Positions 7,549 to 18,393 of a DNA stretch of 64,000 bases are shown here, one piece after another (within the stretch, counting starts at the first letter, position 1; every line of letters begins with the position of its first letter). The position numbers were made by a program, and so were the translations under genes. The stretch lies in assembly GCA_947628795.1 (NCBI GenBank), contig CANRBF010000003.1, positions 1-64,000 of the forward strand, read 5' to 3'. Below the pieces are notes generated by a model, which was given only the letters and a program-made list of their open reading frames with translations, ran no database searches and was not told the origin of the DNA. The DNA comes from an uncultured Monoglobus sp. GTDB taxonomy: Bacteria; Bacillota; Clostridia; Monoglobales; Monoglobaceae.

Positions 7549-8808
7549 TCACCTTATCTTCCTGCACTCAAGATAATATCTCTTGTCGGCCGCGACGCCC
7601 ATCGAGAATGTTTTTCGTGGCAGCGAGCCGTCTTTTATAACACATTCAAACAGTTGGCTCTTTTCCATGGGATCGACCATAAATCCTATGGTGTTCTCGG
7701 CATCCGTGAGAGTTTCCACTACCTCGTCGCCGTGAATGTAATCCACGCGGCCGCCGTTTTTTTCGATATACTCATCGAGAAAATCCTGAACGGTGGCGAT
7801 CGCAAGATTTCCCGCACCGTCTTTGATATGGACTTCACCGCGGTTTTTTCCGTATTTATAGCGTATTCTGTGACCGCCGTTACTCTCGGAGGAAGCACGC
7901 GGGTAACGCTTTTGCAGCGCTTTCATCACGTCCTCGGGGTCGACGTCAAACAGCACTCGCTGTATAGGCTCAAACTCCAGCGCTTCGTCGTGGATATTTT
8001 CAAGCTCCACAAGCGCGTATCGCGCGGGGTGATTCTCGGCCTCGGCTTTGGTCAAACTCTTTTTTATCTCATCCCAGCAGGATTTGGCGGTCGCCAGCGA
8101 GTGGTTTCCGTCGCCCACCGCGAACACCATAACGTCTTTATTGAAAACGCCGTATTTTTTCTCAAACTCCGCTTTATTCTCAAGCGCTGTGATCGCGCCC
8201 GTTATTCTCTCGTGCTCGCTCTCGGGCACAAGATATCCGGCAATTCTGCCGCCTCCGAGCATCAAGTCAAAATCATAAAGCTTTTTAAGATCCGACTTGC
8301 GCTCCGTCAAAGGCTCTATCACCGATTTTTCCCGATCGTCGATCAGCATCAGAATATGGGGAAGCTCGAGAGGCGCGTTTATGCGTATCTTCTTGCGGGG
8401 CGGGATACGCTCGACTATCGTGCCCTCGGTGGCGCGTATCTTTGAGTGGGAGCCGCGCCTGAAATCGTATTCCTCAAGGTCGACCATGCCGATCAGACCG
8501 CGCCGCGTCCTGCCGTTTGACTGCGACCGCTCCACATAAACGTACGAGTTTTTGAGTGTCTCGAATATGCCGGTGGCAAGGTATCGGCTCATGGTTTCAT
8601 TGATTTTTTTGATCTGATCAATGCCGCCGGGCTCATCAAGATAAACCTCGGGAAATATTATGTCGAGAGTTGAAGGCGCGCCGCCTGTGATTTTCGCAGC
8701 TTTTTCCCAATACTCGGGCTCGGATGTATACTGGTCGCAGGCCACCACGCTCCATTTTTCATAGTCGATATTTTTCGGTATAAGAATATCCGCGGGTTTA
8801 AAAATCAT
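7549..8808 (-). CDS. DUF1015 family protein
   Basis: 419 residues with the DUF1015 start (PADILIPKN, then VACDQYTSEPEYW) and the central VGDGNHSLATAK motif characteristic of the family. The protein is soluble with no signal peptide. I have an uncertain recollection that some members are free L-serine kinases, and nothing in the sequence proves that here. The gene lies between valS and ybaK on the same strand, 69 bp after valS and 5 bp before ybaK. Confidence 0.85.
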   Translation of the reverse strand: MIFKPADILIPKNIDYEKWSVVACDQYTSEPEYWEKAAKITGGAPSTLDIIFPEVYLDEPGGIDQIKKINETMSRYLATGIFETLKNSYVYVERSQSNGRTRRGLIGMVDLEEYDFRRGSHSKIRATEGTIVERIPPRKKIRINAPLELPHILMLIDDREKSVIEPLTERKSDLKKLYDFDLMLGGGRIAGYLVPESEHERITGAITALENKAEFEKKYGVFNKDVMVFAVGDGNHSLATAKSCWDEIKKSLTKAEAENHPARYALVELENIHDEALEFEPIQRVLFDVDPEDVMKALQKRYPRASSESNGGHRIRYKYGKNRGEVHIKDGAGNLAIATVQDFLDEYIEKNGGRVDYIHGDEVVETLTDAENTIGFMVDPMEKSQLFECVIKDGSLPRKTFSMGVAADKRYYLECRKIR

Positions 8809-8846
8809 GTTTTTCTCCTTATTGATCGTTTTATTAAGTCATTGAA

Positions 8847-8869
8847 TCGGGCGGTTATCCACCGCCCGA
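8847..8869 (-). terminator. Hairpin after valS
   Basis: TCGGGCGG (8847-8854) and its complement (8862-8869) form an 8-bp GC-rich stem with a 7-nt loop. The downstream minus-strand sequence TTCAATGACTT is not U-rich, so termination is probably partial. Confidence 0.5.
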
Positions 8870-8877
8870 AATAATAT

Positions 8878-11508
8878 TTATTTTAATTTCTCTATGCTGT
8901 CAAGCACGGTTTTGAGCATCTCGCTATACTTTTCGGCCTTTTTGCGCTCTTCTTCCACCACTTTGGCGGGGGCCTTTTCGGTAAAGCCCTTGTTGCTCAG
9001 CTTGCCCTCGGCGCGCTTGATCTCGCTCTCAAGGCGTTTCTTCTCTTTGCTCAGGCGGTCAAGCTCCTTTTCCTTGTCCACCAGCTCGTCGACCGGCAGC
9101 AGGATCTCCGCTCCGGGCACAACGACCGAGACCGCGTTTTCGGGAACGCCGCTCTTATCGGCGCAAACGTTGACCTCCGAAGCCGAGGCAAGCTTCTTAA
9201 AGAAGCTGTCGCCTTTCTCAAACGTCGCGCCTTTGTCGGTCACGATATAGAGCGCGGCCTTTTTTGAAGGAGGAACGTTCATCTCATTTCTGATGTTGCG
9301 CACGCCTTTTATCGCGTCCATGATCATACGCATCTCGCTCTCGGCGCTCTCGTCCTTGAGCTCGGGGTCGTATACCGGGAAGCTCGATATCATTATGCTC
9401 TCGCCCTCGTGCGGTAGCGCCTGCCAGATCTCCTCGGTAATAAACGGCATGAACGGGTGCAGCAGCTTGAGCGTGTTGCTCAAAACATACACAAGCACCT
9501 GCTGAGCGGTCGTGTTGCTCTCGCCCTCCTCAAAGAAACGGGGCTTTACAAGCTCGATATACCAGTCGCAGAAGCTGTCCCAGATAAAGTCATAGAGCTT
9601 TGAGACCGCGATGCCCAGCTCGTATTTTTCAAGGTTGTCGGTGACCTCTTTCACCAAATCGTTATACGCCGAGATTATCCACTTGTCGGCGATCGTTAGT
9701 TTTGACCTGTCGGGCAGGGCGCAGGTGTCGATCGAAAGGTTCATCAGCACGAAACGCGACGCGTTCCAGATCTTGTTGGCGAAGTTTCTGCTTGCCTCAA
9801 CACGCTCGATATAAAATCTCATGTCGTTGCCGGGGGAGTTGCCCGTGGCCAGCGTGAAGCGCAGCGCGTCGGCGCCGTACTTGTCGATGATCTCGAGCGG
9901 GTCTATTCCGTTGCCCAGAGACTTGCTCATCTTGCGGCCCCGGGAATCGCGCACGAGGCCGTGGATGTAAACATCCTTAAACGGCACCTCGCCCGTGTGC
10001 TCGAGAGCCGAAAAGATCATTCTGGCGACCCAGAAGAATATTATGTCGTATCCGGTAACCAGCACCGACGTGGGATAGAAATGCTCAAGCTCCTTTGTCT
10101 TTTCGGGCCAGCCCAAAGTTGAGAACGGCCACAGCGCACTCGAGAACCATGTGTCGAGCACGTCCTCGTCCTGCTTCACCTTGCCGCCGCATTTGGGGCA
10201 GACCGTTATATCCTCTTTTGAAACGATAGTCTCGCCGCAATCCTCACAGTAGAACGCGGGGATCCTGTGTCCCCACCAGAGCTGACGGGATATGCACCAA
10301 TCGTGGACGTTTTCCATCCAGTTCATGTATGTCTTGGTGAAGCGCTCGGGAATAAATCTTGTCTCGCCATTCTTCACTGCCTCGATCGCGGGCTCCGCCA
10401 GGGGCTTCATCTTGACGAACCACTGCTTTGAGGTTATCGGCTCCACCGTTGTGCCGCAGCGGTAGCATCCGCCGACGTTGTGGACATGCGGCTCAACTTT
10501 GACGAGCAGTCCCTCTTTTTCAAGGTCCTCAACGATAGCCTTGCGGGCCTCGTATCTGTCCATTCCCTCATATTTTCCGCCGAATTTGTTTATCGTGGCA
10601 TCGTCGTTCATGACCTTGATCTCCTCAAGGTTATGGCGTTTGCCTACCTCAAAGTCGTTGGGGTCGTGGGCGGGCGTTATCTTAACGCAGCCTGTTCCGA
10701 ATTCCTTGTCAACATACTCGTCGGCGATAACGGGTATCTCGCGTCCCACAAGCGGCAGGATCAGCATCTTGCCTATTAAGTCTTTATATCTCTCATCATC
10801 GGGATTGACCGCAACGGCGGTATCACCCAACAGCGTCTCGGGACGGGTGGTGGCTATCTCCACATAGCCCTTTCCGTCCTTGCGCGGGTATTTTATGTGC
10901 CAGAAATTGCCGTCGTGCTCCGAATACTCGACCTCCGCGTCGGACAGCGCGGTCTTGCAGGACGGGCACCAGTTGATTATGCGCGTGCCCTGATATATAA
11001 GGCCTTTGTTATAGAGGTTAACGAACACCTCGCGCACGGCCTTGCTGCAGCCCTCGTCCATCGTGAAACGCTCTCTGTCCCAGTCGCAGGACGAGCCCAG
11101 CTTTTTGAGCTGATTTATAATGCGGCCGCCGAATTTCTCTTTCCAAGCCCATACGCGCTCAAGAAACTTGTCTCTGCCCAGGTCGTATCTGGTCAGGCCG
11201 TTCTCGTTAACGCGCATGTCCTCTTCCACCTTTATCTGGGTGGCTATGCCCGCGTGGTCGGTACCGGGGATCCAAAGGGCATTGTAACCCTGCATGCGTT
11301 TTGTTCTTATAATAATATCCTGAAATGTCTCGTCAAGGGCGTGGCCCATGTGAAGCTGACCCGTTACGTTGGGAGGAGGTATCACCACCGTGAACGGCTT
11401 TTTGCTGTCGTCCGGCTCGGCGTGAAAATATCCGCCGCGTATCCACTCGTTATAGATTTTTTCCTCAACCGCCTTGGGGTCGTAGGTTTTTGAAAGCTCT
11501 TTAGCCAC
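8878..11508 (-). CDS. valS: Valyl-tRNA synthetase
   Basis: Class I synthetase that charges tRNA-Val. 876 residues. The HIGH-type motif HMGHAL is near residue 55 in [15 protein letters not shown], the editing domain is in the middle, and KMSKS ([11 protein letters not shown]) is near 524. An anticodon-binding domain follows, and a coiled-coil arm typical of ValS occupies the last 65 residues. Translation starts at a GTG (11506-11508) preceded by AAGGAGCG. The leader is only about 45 nt long, too short for a T-box. Two tRNA-Val genes lie 6 kb away on the same strand. Confidence 0.97.
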   Translation of the reverse strand: MAKELSKTYDPKAVEEKIYNEWIRGGYFHAEPDDSKKPFTVVIPPPNVTGQLHMGHALDETFQDIIIRTKRMQGYNALWIPGTDHAGIATQIKVEEDMRVNENGLTRYDLGRDKFLERVWAWKEKFGGRIINQLKKLGSSCDWDRERFTMDEGCSKAVREVFVNLYNKGLIYQGTRIINWCPSCKTALSDAEVEYSEHDGNFWHIKYPRKDGKGYVEIATTRPETLLGDTAVAVNPDDERYKDLIGKMLILPLVGREIPVIADEYVDKEFGTGCVKITPAHDPNDFEVGKRHNLEEIKVMNDDATINKFGGKYEGMDRYEARKAIVEDLEKEGLLVKVEPHVHNVGGCYRCGTTVEPITSKQWFVKMKPLAEPAIEAVKNGETRFIPERFTKTYMNWMENVHDWCISRQLWWGHRIPAFYCEDCGETIVSKEDITVCPKCGGKVKQDEDVLDTWFSSALWPFSTLGWPEKTKELEHFYPTSVLVTGYDIIFFWVARMIFSALEHTGEVPFKDVYIHGLVRDSRGRKMSKSLGNGIDPLEIIDKYGADALRFTLATGNSPGNDMRFYIERVEASRNFANKIWNASRFVLMNLSIDTCALPDRSKLTIADKWIISAYNDLVKEVTDNLEKYELGIAVSKLYDFIWDSFCDWYIELVKPRFFEEGESNTTAQQVLVYVLSNTLKLLHPFMPFITEEIWQALPHEGESIMISSFPVYDPELKDESAESEMRMIMDAIKGVRNIRNEMNVPPSKKAALYIVTDKGATFEKGDSFFKKLASASEVNVCADKSGVPENAVSVVVPGAEILLPVDELVDKEKELDRLSKEKKRLESEIKRAEGKLSNKGFTEKAPAKVVEEERKKAEKYSEMLKTVLDSIEKLK

Positions 11509-11559
11509 AAAAATCGCTCCTTACTGTAAAAAATTTGATTTTTCTGTTCAACTTTTGCC

Positions 11560-11588
11560 ATTGTAACACAAAACCCTTGATAAATCAA
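11560..11588 (-). promoter_or_regulatory. valS promoter
   Basis: TTGATT (11583-11588), 17 bp, TACAAT (11560-11565) on the minus strand. The -35 box lies in an AACCCTTGA/TCAAGGGTT inverted repeat (about 11573-11592) that may also terminate the upstream toxin-antitoxin transcript. Confidence 0.65.
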
Positions 11589-11618
11589 GGGTTATTTTTT
11601 GTATCTTTGTATATACCG

Positions 11619-11685
11619 AAAATACGTTGATTTTGGTGTCCTTTGTAATCATCCAAAATGTATTTACGCCATTTTTACGCCAAAT
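11619..11685. repeat. Two-part dispersed repeat, copy 1
   Basis: AAAATACGTTG (11619-11629) is followed 52 bp on by ATTTTTACGCCAAAT (11671-11685), itself preceded by ATTTACGCC. The same two blocks, 51 bp apart, occur at 36004-36069. Over the second block the two copies match at 22 of 24 positions. The origin is unknown. Confidence 0.45.
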
Positions 11686-11711
11686 GCGCAACAACTCTTT
11701 ACCAGTATTTC

Positions 11712-11960
11712 TTAAAGCCTATTATAAATTTGTCCTCTGCTCACGGCATTGACCACAGCAATAATCAGCTTATCATTATCGATCTTAAACAGGATCCTGT
11801 AATCACCTACTCTGAGTCTGTATTTATCCGTAGTTTCAACACGAACTATATCACCTTTAGGTAATTTTTCAATAGCCTTGATTATTCTTTCCTGCTGGTT
11901 CCGAGGCTGCTGCTGAATAAATTTTAGGGCTTTCTTTTTATATATTATTTTATATTTCAT
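11712..11960 (-). CDS. RelE/ParE superfamily toxin
   Basis: 82 residues. A basic small protein with the RelE-fold pattern: an N-terminal strand KYKIIYKKKA, two helices, the basic strand YRLRVGDYRILF, and a C-terminal SRGQIY strand. These are the usual positions of the catalytic arginines and the tyrosine. It is predicted to cleave mRNA on the ribosome. The start overlaps the upstream antitoxin by 4 bp (ATGA). The subfamily cannot be fixed by eye. Confidence 0.8.
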   Translation of the reverse strand: MKYKIIYKKKALKFIQQQPRNQQERIIKAIEKLPKGDIVRVETTDKYRLRVGDYRILFKIDNDKLIIAVVNAVSRGQIYNRL

Positions 11961-12163
11961 CGTGTTAATCCTAAAATCTGCCGCACTTCTTCGGATGTAT
12001 ATTCCTCGTCATTATCGATCTCGCTGTCTAAAGCAAGTTCCAAATCATATTCATCTGATTTTTCCGTCAGGCCGTTTATCCCTTCAAGAATATTAATAAT
12101 AAACAAGATTTTTTCGTCATCCATTTGATTTATAAGGCTGATTGCCCGTTCTCTGTTTGACAT
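11957..12163 (-). CDS. Antitoxin partner of the RelE-like toxin
   Basis: 68 residues from the ATG at 12163, which has AAGGAG about 10 bp upstream; the longer frame has no ribosome site. The N-terminus MSNRERAISLINQMDD is a short helix pair, and the acidic C-terminal half (runs of D and E) should bind the basic toxin. I do not recognise the antitoxin family. Identification rests on operon position, charge and the 4-bp overlap with the toxin. Confidence 0.7.
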   Translation of the reverse strand: MSNRERAISLINQMDDEKILFIINILEGINGLTEKSDEYDLELALDSEIDNDEEYTSEEVRQILGLTR

Positions 12164-12191
12164 TGTAATCACACTCCTTTGATTTGCTCTT

Positions 12192-12220
12192 ATTATAACA
12201 TAATTCAAATCGAATATCAA
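12192..12220 (-). promoter_or_regulatory. Promoter of the second toxin-antitoxin pair
   Basis: TTGATA (12215-12220), 17 bp, TATAAT (12192-12197) on the minus strand, squeezed into the 70 bp between the antitoxin start and the fbp stop codon. Confidence 0.75.
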
Positions 12221-12233
12221 GCAAGTGTTTTGT

Positions 12234-14204
12234 TTAATTTTTCGGTTTCAGGGTGCCGTCGCGGTAGGCGTTTAATAAAATTTTCAGATCCTCGATGCGG
12301 TCCTTTATGTCGGCGCCTTGGTCGGTGTCGGCAACCATTTTGCGTTTGCCGGCACGCTCAAGCACCACAGTTTTCGAGTGAATGTCGATCTCCTCCCGCA
12401 CCGCTTTTTCCTTGGATTCAAATGGCTCATGGGAAACCAGTATCAGGCCATGGGAATTATAGAGCAGAGTATAACCCGCGATACCGGTCTTTGGCTGATA
12501 CCCCTTGGAAAGGCCGCCGTCTATGACAAACAGCTTGCCTCCCGCCCTGATCGGGCTTTGGCCCTTTCTGATCTCAACGGGCACATGACCGTTTATAATA
12601 TGGGATTTTGCGGGTTTTAAACCGAACTCCTTGAGTATCATAATTGCGGTCTCGCGTTTCGCGGCGTGGCGGTAGTACGGGTTCTTGTTCTCTTTGCGCG
12701 CGTCCTCGTCGGCTATGAAATAGTTTTCAAAAGTAGCGATCCTGTCCTTGCCGTAGAGCGGCGATTTGGCACCGCACCAGAGGTACCACATCAAGTCCTC
12801 GGCGGTTGTGCGCTCCGCGGTGCCGTCCTTGGTCTTTACTCCGCAGCGGACTCTGAAATCTATCTCGTCAAACAACGCCTTGCCGGAAAGGGGCGCGCCG
12901 AAAAGGCTGACCTTTTCAAACTCGCCGTCCTCGGTCATCGGTATGCAGCCGTGGTACATCAGGTTAGAGTTGTATTTGTTATAAAGCGCGCCGCGCTCGA
13001 TCATAAAGCGCATATGCTTTTTCAGCCTGTCGCTGCTGACAAAAGCCTCGCGCAGGCGGTCGATGACCTCTTTTTCCGCGGGCGTCAGCCTGTAAGGATG
13101 TTTGGGATTTATCGTCGGGAAGCTCTTGTCAAGAAGCTCGTATTCATTCCCGTTTATGTTGATCACGCCTTTTCCGTAATCGATCATTTCAAGCAGCAAA
13201 CGGTCGTCCATTCCGTATTCGGAATGACGCTTTATTATCTGCCCCTCAAGCTTAAACTGAATAACGGTGATCGCCTTGTGGATCTTTGAGATCAGCTTCT
13301 CATCGTGCTTGCTGTATTCGGTGACCTCAAGATGTCTCGGCATGAATACCTCGCAGGCGTCGCTTGCGTAAGTCTCCATAGCGAACACCGCCAGAGGACG
13401 TATGCTTATGCCGTAATCGCCCTCGATGGTCTGCATATTGTCATAACGCGAGCACAGACGTATCACGTTGGCTATGCAGGCGCGGCTGCCTATGGCGGCT
13501 CCTATCCACTCGATATCATGGTTGCCCCACTGAATATCAACGCTGTGGTGGCGCATCAAAGTGTCCATGATTATCGGCGCGCCCGGACCGCGGTCATATA
13601 TGTCGCCGATTATGTGCAGACGGGCTATCGCCAGACGCTGGATAAGCTCGGCCATGGCGATGATGAACGCGTCGGCCCTGCCTATCTCGATTATGGTCGA
13701 AACGATCTGCTTATAATACTCGTTTTTGTCGATCTCTATGTCCTGGGTGTGCAGAAGCTCGTCGATTATGTAATCAAAACCCTCGGGCAGCGCCTTTCTC
13801 ACATCCGAACGGGTGTATTTGGACGCGCTTGCCTTGCACACCTCGATCAGCCGGTGCAGGGTCAGCATGTACCATTCGTTTAAGTCGGCGCGCTTTTTGA
13901 TAGAGTTCTTCACAAGCTCCAGCTTTTCCTCGGGATAGTATATGAGCGTCGCCAGAGATTTGCGCTCGCTCTCGGGCAGCGTATTCTCAAACACCATATC
14001 TATTTTGGATTTTATAACGCCCGAGCCGTTTTTGAGAATATGCGTGAACGACTCATACTCGCCGTGAAGATCGCTGAGAAAATGCTCGGTGCCTTTAGGC
14101 AAATTCAGCAAGGCGCTGAGGTTGATGATCGCCTCAGACGCCTTTCTGATATTTCCGTATCTCATGTGAAGAAGATTTAAATATCTTAAGTCTACGTTTT
14201 TCAT
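12234..14204 (-). CDS. fbp: Fructose-1,6-bisphosphatase, class III
   Basis: Gluconeogenic enzyme converting fructose-1,6-bisphosphate to fructose-6-phosphate. The class III type is specific to Firmicutes and relatives. 656 residues, the normal length. Metallophosphoesterase motifs are visible: LSDLHGEYESF near residue 44, GDIYDRGPG, and WGNHDIEW, with a C-terminal INGHVPV. It starts only 9 bp after the last V-ATPase gene with no terminator between them, so it is probably the tenth gene of that operon. Confidence 0.95.
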   Translation of the reverse strand: MKNVDLRYLNLLHMRYGNIRKASEAIINLSALLNLPKGTEHFLSDLHGEYESFTHILKNGSGVIKSKIDMVFENTLPESERKSLATLIYYPEEKLELVKNSIKKRADLNEWYMLTLHRLIEVCKASASKYTRSDVRKALPEGFDYIIDELLHTQDIEIDKNEYYKQIVSTIIEIGRADAFIIAMAELIQRLAIARLHIIGDIYDRGPGAPIIMDTLMRHHSVDIQWGNHDIEWIGAAIGSRACIANVIRLCSRYDNMQTIEGDYGISIRPLAVFAMETYASDACEVFMPRHLEVTEYSKHDEKLISKIHKAITVIQFKLEGQIIKRHSEYGMDDRLLLEMIDYGKGVININGNEYELLDKSFPTINPKHPYRLTPAEKEVIDRLREAFVSSDRLKKHMRFMIERGALYNKYNSNLMYHGCIPMTEDGEFEKVSLFGAPLSGKALFDEIDFRVRCGVKTKDGTAERTTAEDLMWYLWCGAKSPLYGKDRIATFENYFIADEDARKENKNPYYRHAAKRETAIMILKEFGLKPAKSHIINGHVPVEIRKGQSPIRAGGKLFVIDGGLSKGYQPKTGIAGYTLLYNSHGLILVSHEPFESKEKAVREEIDIHSKTVVLERAGKRKMVADTDQGADIKDRIEDLKILLNAYRDGTLKPKN

Positions 14205-14213
14205 AAATAATTC

Positions 14214-14879
14214 CTATGCCATTTTGGCTCGTTTTTGTTCTATGTTTTCTTTTATCATCATGTCCTTGACCTTCATAAGGCGTATCTGGGTAGAACGCTC
14301 GTTCTCGTCAAGCTTCATGGTGATATATTTGATCTGTCTCCGGTACTCGGGTATCATAACATGCTCAAGAGCGTTTACCCTGCGGCGTGTCTTTTCGATC
14401 TCGTCGGCCATCAGCTGACAGGATTTCTCACATTCCGCCAGTTTCAAAAGCTTCGGGAAAATATCGCTGAGCGCGCGCACAGCATCGTCGAGATCGCCCG
14501 ACGTGAAGGCGAATCCGTATGAGAATATATCGCCCTCGCGCGGGGAGCCGGTTTTGTATTCCATGACCGGTATGTCAACGCTCATGACGTTTTTGTCGGT
14601 GACCTCCACCGACACGCTCTGTTTGGGAGCGAGCAGCGCGGTCTTTAGGGCGGGGTCGTTCATCACTGCCGACGCCAGCACAAAACGGCGGTTCGCGGCC
14701 TTGATGCCTTCCTCTACCTCCTCGCGGAGCTGCTTGTTGACCCTCACCAGATCCAGAAACTGCCGCATAAGCTCATCGCGCTTGTCCTTGAGCAGCTTGT
14801 GGCCGCGCATGGCGGTCACCAGTTTGCCCTTTTGACGGGTGAGTTCCATTCTGGTCGGGTTGACCTGCGTCATTGCCAT
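14214..14879 (-). CDS. atpD: V/A-type ATP synthase subunit D
   Basis: Central rotor shaft of the V1 sector. 221 residues, mostly two long coiled-coil helices. The family start NPTRMELTRQKGKLVTAMRG and the end VMIPEYRRQIKYI are both present. Last ATPase gene in the operon, directly after subunit B. Confidence 0.95.
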   Translation of the reverse strand: MAMTQVNPTRMELTRQKGKLVTAMRGHKLLKDKRDELMRQFLDLVRVNKQLREEVEEGIKAANRRFVLASAVMNDPALKTALLAPKQSVSVEVTDKNVMSVDIPVMEYKTGSPREGDIFSYGFAFTSGDLDDAVRALSDIFPKLLKLAECEKSCQLMADEIEKTRRRVNALEHVMIPEYRRQIKYITMKLDENERSTQIRLMKVKDMMIKENIEQKRAKMA

Positions 14880-14902
14880 TGATTATCACTTCCTTGATAT
14901 AT

Positions 14903-16276
14903 TTACGCCTCTTTGTAGTATTTGTCGAGGTACTCGTCTTTGATACGCTTCAGCTCGCCTCTTGGCAAGATGCCTAAAAGCTCCCAGCCTATCTTCAAGG
15001 TTTCCTCAATATCGCGGCGGGTCTGATAGCCCTGCGAAACGTAGCGCTTTTCGAATTCATCGGCAAAGCGCGCGTACTTCTTGTCTATCTCGGTCAGCGC
15101 CGCCTCGCCCAGTATGACCATAAGCTCTTTGGCGTCCTTGCCTCTGGCGTAGGCCGCGAAAAGCTGGTTCATGGTATCGGCATGGTCAGCTCTGGTCTTG
15201 CCGTCGCCTATGCCCTTGTCCTTAAGTCTTGACAGCGAGGGCAGCACGTCGATAGGCGGCATGATATTCTTTCTGTAAAGCTCACGGGAAAGGATTATCT
15301 GACCCTCGGTGATATACCCCGTAAGGTCGGGTATCGGGTGGGTCTTGTCGTCCTCGGGCATGGTGAGGATCGGGATCATCGTGATCGAGCCCTTCTTGCC
15401 GTGCTGTCTGCCCGCTCTTTCGTAAAGATTGGCAAGGTCGGTGTACATATATCCGGGATAGCCGCGGCGTCCCGGGACCTCCTTGCGCGCCGCCGAGACC
15501 TCGCGCAGCGCGTCGGCGTAGTTTGTAATGTCGGTCAGTATGACCAGAACGTGCATATCCTTTTCAAACGCCAGATATTCCGCAGCCGTCAGCGCCATTC
15601 GCGGCGTGGCGATACGCTCTACAGCGGGGTCATTTGCCAGGTTGACGAACATGACCGTTCTGTCTATGGCTCCGGTTTCCTTAAAGCTCTCAACAAAGAA
15701 ATTGGATTCCTCAAACGTTATTCCCATCGCGGCGAACACAACCGCAAACTGCTCGTTGGTTCCGCGAACGCCCGCCTGTCTGGCGATCTGAGCCGCGAGA
15801 TTCGCATGGGGCAGACCGCTTGCCGAGAATATAGGCAGCTTCTGTCCGCGAACCAGAGTGTTAAGACCGTCGATCGCGGATATGCCTGTCTCGATGAACT
15901 CCTCGGGATAACTTCTCGCCGCGGGATTCATCGGCAGTCCGTCAACATCCAGACGCTTTTCGGGCAGGATCTCGGGGCCGTTGTCTATCGGTCTGCCGAG
16001 GCCGTCGAACACGCGGCCCAGCATGTCGCCCGATACGCCCAGCTCCATGCTTCTGCCTAAGAAACGCACCTTGCTTGTTGAAATATTGATACCGGTCGAG
16101 GGCTCGAACAGCTGAACAAGCGCGTTGCTGCCGTCTATCTCAAGTACCTTGCAGCGGCGCTTTTCGCCGTTTGACAAGATTATCTCGCCCAGGTCGTTGT
16201 AATTCACGTTTTCAACGTTTCTGACCAGCATCAGAGGGCCGGCCACTTCTTCAATCGTTCTGTATTCTTTCGGCAT
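14903..16276 (-). CDS. atpB: V/A-type ATP synthase subunit B
   Basis: Non-catalytic nucleotide-binding subunit of the V1 hexamer. 457 residues. The degenerate P-loop region [20 protein letters not shown] and the [13 protein letters not shown] block are typical of B subunits; the Walker lysine is absent, as expected. It starts 1 bp after the subunit A stop, consistent with tight coupling of A and B synthesis. Confidence 0.97.
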   Translation of the reverse strand: MPKEYRTIEEVAGPLMLVRNVENVNYNDLGEIILSNGEKRRCKVLEIDGSNALVQLFEPSTGINISTSKVRFLGRSMELGVSGDMLGRVFDGLGRPIDNGPEILPEKRLDVDGLPMNPAARSYPEEFIETGISAIDGLNTLVRGQKLPIFSASGLPHANLAAQIARQAGVRGTNEQFAVVFAAMGITFEESNFFVESFKETGAIDRTVMFVNLANDPAVERIATPRMALTAAEYLAFEKDMHVLVILTDITNYADALREVSAARKEVPGRRGYPGYMYTDLANLYERAGRQHGKKGSITMIPILTMPEDDKTHPIPDLTGYITEGQIILSRELYRKNIMPPIDVLPSLSRLKDKGIGDGKTRADHADTMNQLFAAYARGKDAKELMVILGEAALTEIDKKYARFADEFEKRYVSQGYQTRRDIEETLKIGWELLGILPRGELKRIKDEYLDKYYKEA

Positions 16277-16277
16277 A

Positions 16278-18047
16278 TCAGTCAGCCTCCCTTTCGGAAA
16301 GAATTTGAGTTATCTCGCTCTTGATCTCATCGCGCACCTTTTCGTACTCGCCGCTGATGTTGTCCTCGTTATAGTACTTAAAACGTCCGATCTGCTCGCG
16401 CACCGGCATGGCGACCAGCGCCTCAACGTCGGCTCCCACATTCAGAGCCTCGGTGCAGTTTTTGTAGTAGTCCATCATCAGGCGCATCATATAGTACTGC
16501 TTCTCAAGGGGCGAGAAGGTGTCTATCTCATGGAAGGCGTTCTGGTGCAGGAAGTCCTCGCGGACGCTGCGCGCGGCCTCAAGCTTGATCCTGTCGCCGG
16601 GGGACAGCGCGTCCATGCCGACCATCTTCACTATCTCGTCAAGCTCCGACTCCTCCTGAAGCAGGCGCATGAGCTCGTTTCTAAGCTGCATCCAGTCGGA
16701 TTCGACGTTGTTGTTGAACCAACTCTCCATCGTGTCGAGATAGAGAGAATAACTGGTGAGCCAGTTGATCGCCGGGAAGTGTCTCTTGTACGCAAGCCCC
16801 GCGTCCAGACCCCAGAACACCTTTACTATTCTGAGCGTCGCCTGTGAAACCGGCTCGGAAATATCACCGCCGGGAGGCGAAACCGCTCCGATAACCGAAA
16901 GCGCGCCCTCGCGCTTGTCGGAGCCTATCGTTATAACTCTGCCCGCGCGCTCGTAGAACTGCGCCAGACGGCTGCCCAGATATGCGGGATAGCCTTCCTC
17001 GCCGGGCATTTCCTCAAGACGGCCCGACATCTCGCGAAGCGCCTCGGCCCAGCGCGACGTGGAATCCGCCATCAGCGCCACCGAATATCCCATATCGCGG
17101 AAATACTCGGCGATCGTGATTCCCGTATATATCGAAGCCTCGCGGGCCGCAACCGGCATGTCCGAGGTGTTGGCGATAAGCACGGTTCTTTCCATCAGCG
17201 ACTTTCCGGTCTTGGGGTCGACCAGTTCGGGGAACTCATTGAGAACGTCGGTCATCTCGTTGCCGCGCTCGCCGCATCCGATATAAACCACTATGTCGGC
17301 GTCCGCCCACTTCGCAAGCTGGTGCTGAACAACGGTCTTGCCGCTGCCGAACGGGCCGGGAACAGCCGCCACGCCGCCCTTCGCGATTGGGAACATGGTG
17401 TCGATAACTCTCTGACCGGTAACCAGAGGCATCTCGGGCGGCAGCTTTTCGCTGTAGGGTCTGCCGCGGCGCACCGGCCACTTCTGCATCAGCGTGACCT
17501 CTTTGCCGCCGTCCTCGGTCTCTATCACGGCCACGGTCTCGTCGACCTTAAAGCTGCCGGATTTGATCGATTTTATCGTTCCCGAAACATCGGGAGGCAC
17601 CATTATCTTTTGGGTAACGACCTCGGTCTCGGCGACCGTTCCGAGCACGTCTCCGCCCGAAACCTTGTCGCCCTTTTTGGCGCTCGCCTCAAAGCTCCAG
17701 CTTTTGTCTCTTTTAAGAGACGGGACCTCAACTCCGCGGCGCAGGTTGTTGCCCGCGATCTTCATAATATCGTCGAGCGGTCTCTGGATTCCGTCGAAAA
17801 TGCTTCCGATAAGACCGGGGCCCAGCTCAACGCTAAGGGGCATTCCGGTGGTCTCAACGGGAGTGCCGGGGCCCAATCCCGAGGTTTCCTCGTATACCTG
17901 GACCGAGGCGCGGTCGCCGTGCATCTCGATGATCTCGCCGATCAGGTGCTGCTCGCCGACGCGCACAACGTCGTACATATTACACTCGCGCATACCCTCG
18001 GCGATAACCAGAGGTCCCGCGACCTTCTTAATTATTCCTTTCGCCAT
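16278..18047 (-). CDS. atpA: V/A-type ATP synthase subunit A (catalytic)
   Basis: Catalytic subunit that hydrolyses or makes ATP. 589 residues, the usual length. It carries the non-homologous region characteristic of V/A-type A subunits (about 110-200), Walker [10 protein letters not shown] near residue 235, GCGERGNEM, and the SRWAEALRE block. Part of the nine-gene ATPase operon. Confidence 0.98.
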   Translation of the reverse strand: MAKGIIKKVAGPLVIAEGMRECNMYDVVRVGEQHLIGEIIEMHGDRASVQVYEETSGLGPGTPVETTGMPLSVELGPGLIGSIFDGIQRPLDDIMKIAGNNLRRGVEVPSLKRDKSWSFEASAKKGDKVSGGDVLGTVAETEVVTQKIMVPPDVSGTIKSIKSGSFKVDETVAVIETEDGGKEVTLMQKWPVRRGRPYSEKLPPEMPLVTGQRVIDTMFPIAKGGVAAVPGPFGSGKTVVQHQLAKWADADIVVYIGCGERGNEMTDVLNEFPELVDPKTGKSLMERTVLIANTSDMPVAAREASIYTGITIAEYFRDMGYSVALMADSTSRWAEALREMSGRLEEMPGEEGYPAYLGSRLAQFYERAGRVITIGSDKREGALSVIGAVSPPGGDISEPVSQATLRIVKVFWGLDAGLAYKRHFPAINWLTSYSLYLDTMESWFNNNVESDWMQLRNELMRLLQEESELDEIVKMVGMDALSPGDRIKLEAARSVREDFLHQNAFHEIDTFSPLEKQYYMMRLMMDYYKNCTEALNVGADVEALVAMPVREQIGRFKYYNEDNISGEYEKVRDEIKSEITQILSEREAD

Positions 18048-18072
18048 ATTTTATCACATCCTAAAAATCTTA

Positions 18073-18393
18073 TTAATTATTGAATATTATATCCGAGCCG
18101 ACGGCCTTTTCGACCGAGCGCTTCACCTGCATGATACCCTCTCCGGTATTGCCCGAAACTCCGGGTATCCTTATCACCGCGGGAAGCATCGCCTCGTTAT
18201 ATTTGTCGATCTCGTCGCCTATCATCGCGGCGGCCTTTTCGGTGATATATATAACCGCGTATCTGCCGCTGGAGGCAAGCTGCCTGAAAACCTTTCTGCA
18301 GCCCGCGGGCTCATCCACAAAGCGAGTCTCAAGGCCCAGAGCGCCGAATCCGGCCACGCTGTCCTTGTCGCCCATAACCGCAATACTATACAT
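18073..18393 (-). CDS. atpF: V/A-type ATP synthase subunit F
   Basis: Small Rossmann-like stalk subunit. The start is the ATG at 18393 (MYSIAVMGDKDSV), giving 106 residues. It overlaps the end of subunit C by 8 bp. The central YAVIYITEKAA is diagnostic. A longer frame upstream lies inside subunit C and is not used. Confidence 0.93.
   Translation of the reverse strand: MYSIAVMGDKDSVAGFGALGLETRFVDEPAGCRKVFRQLASSGRYAVIYITEKAAAMIGDEIDKYNEAMLPAVIRIPGVSGNTGEGIMQVKRSVEKAVGSDIIFNN

Noticed and set aside
11509-11711. T-box leader for valS (also looked for before ileS at 26530-26580)
   Set aside because: The predicted leaders are under 60 nt and lack the T-box sequence and specifier hairpin.
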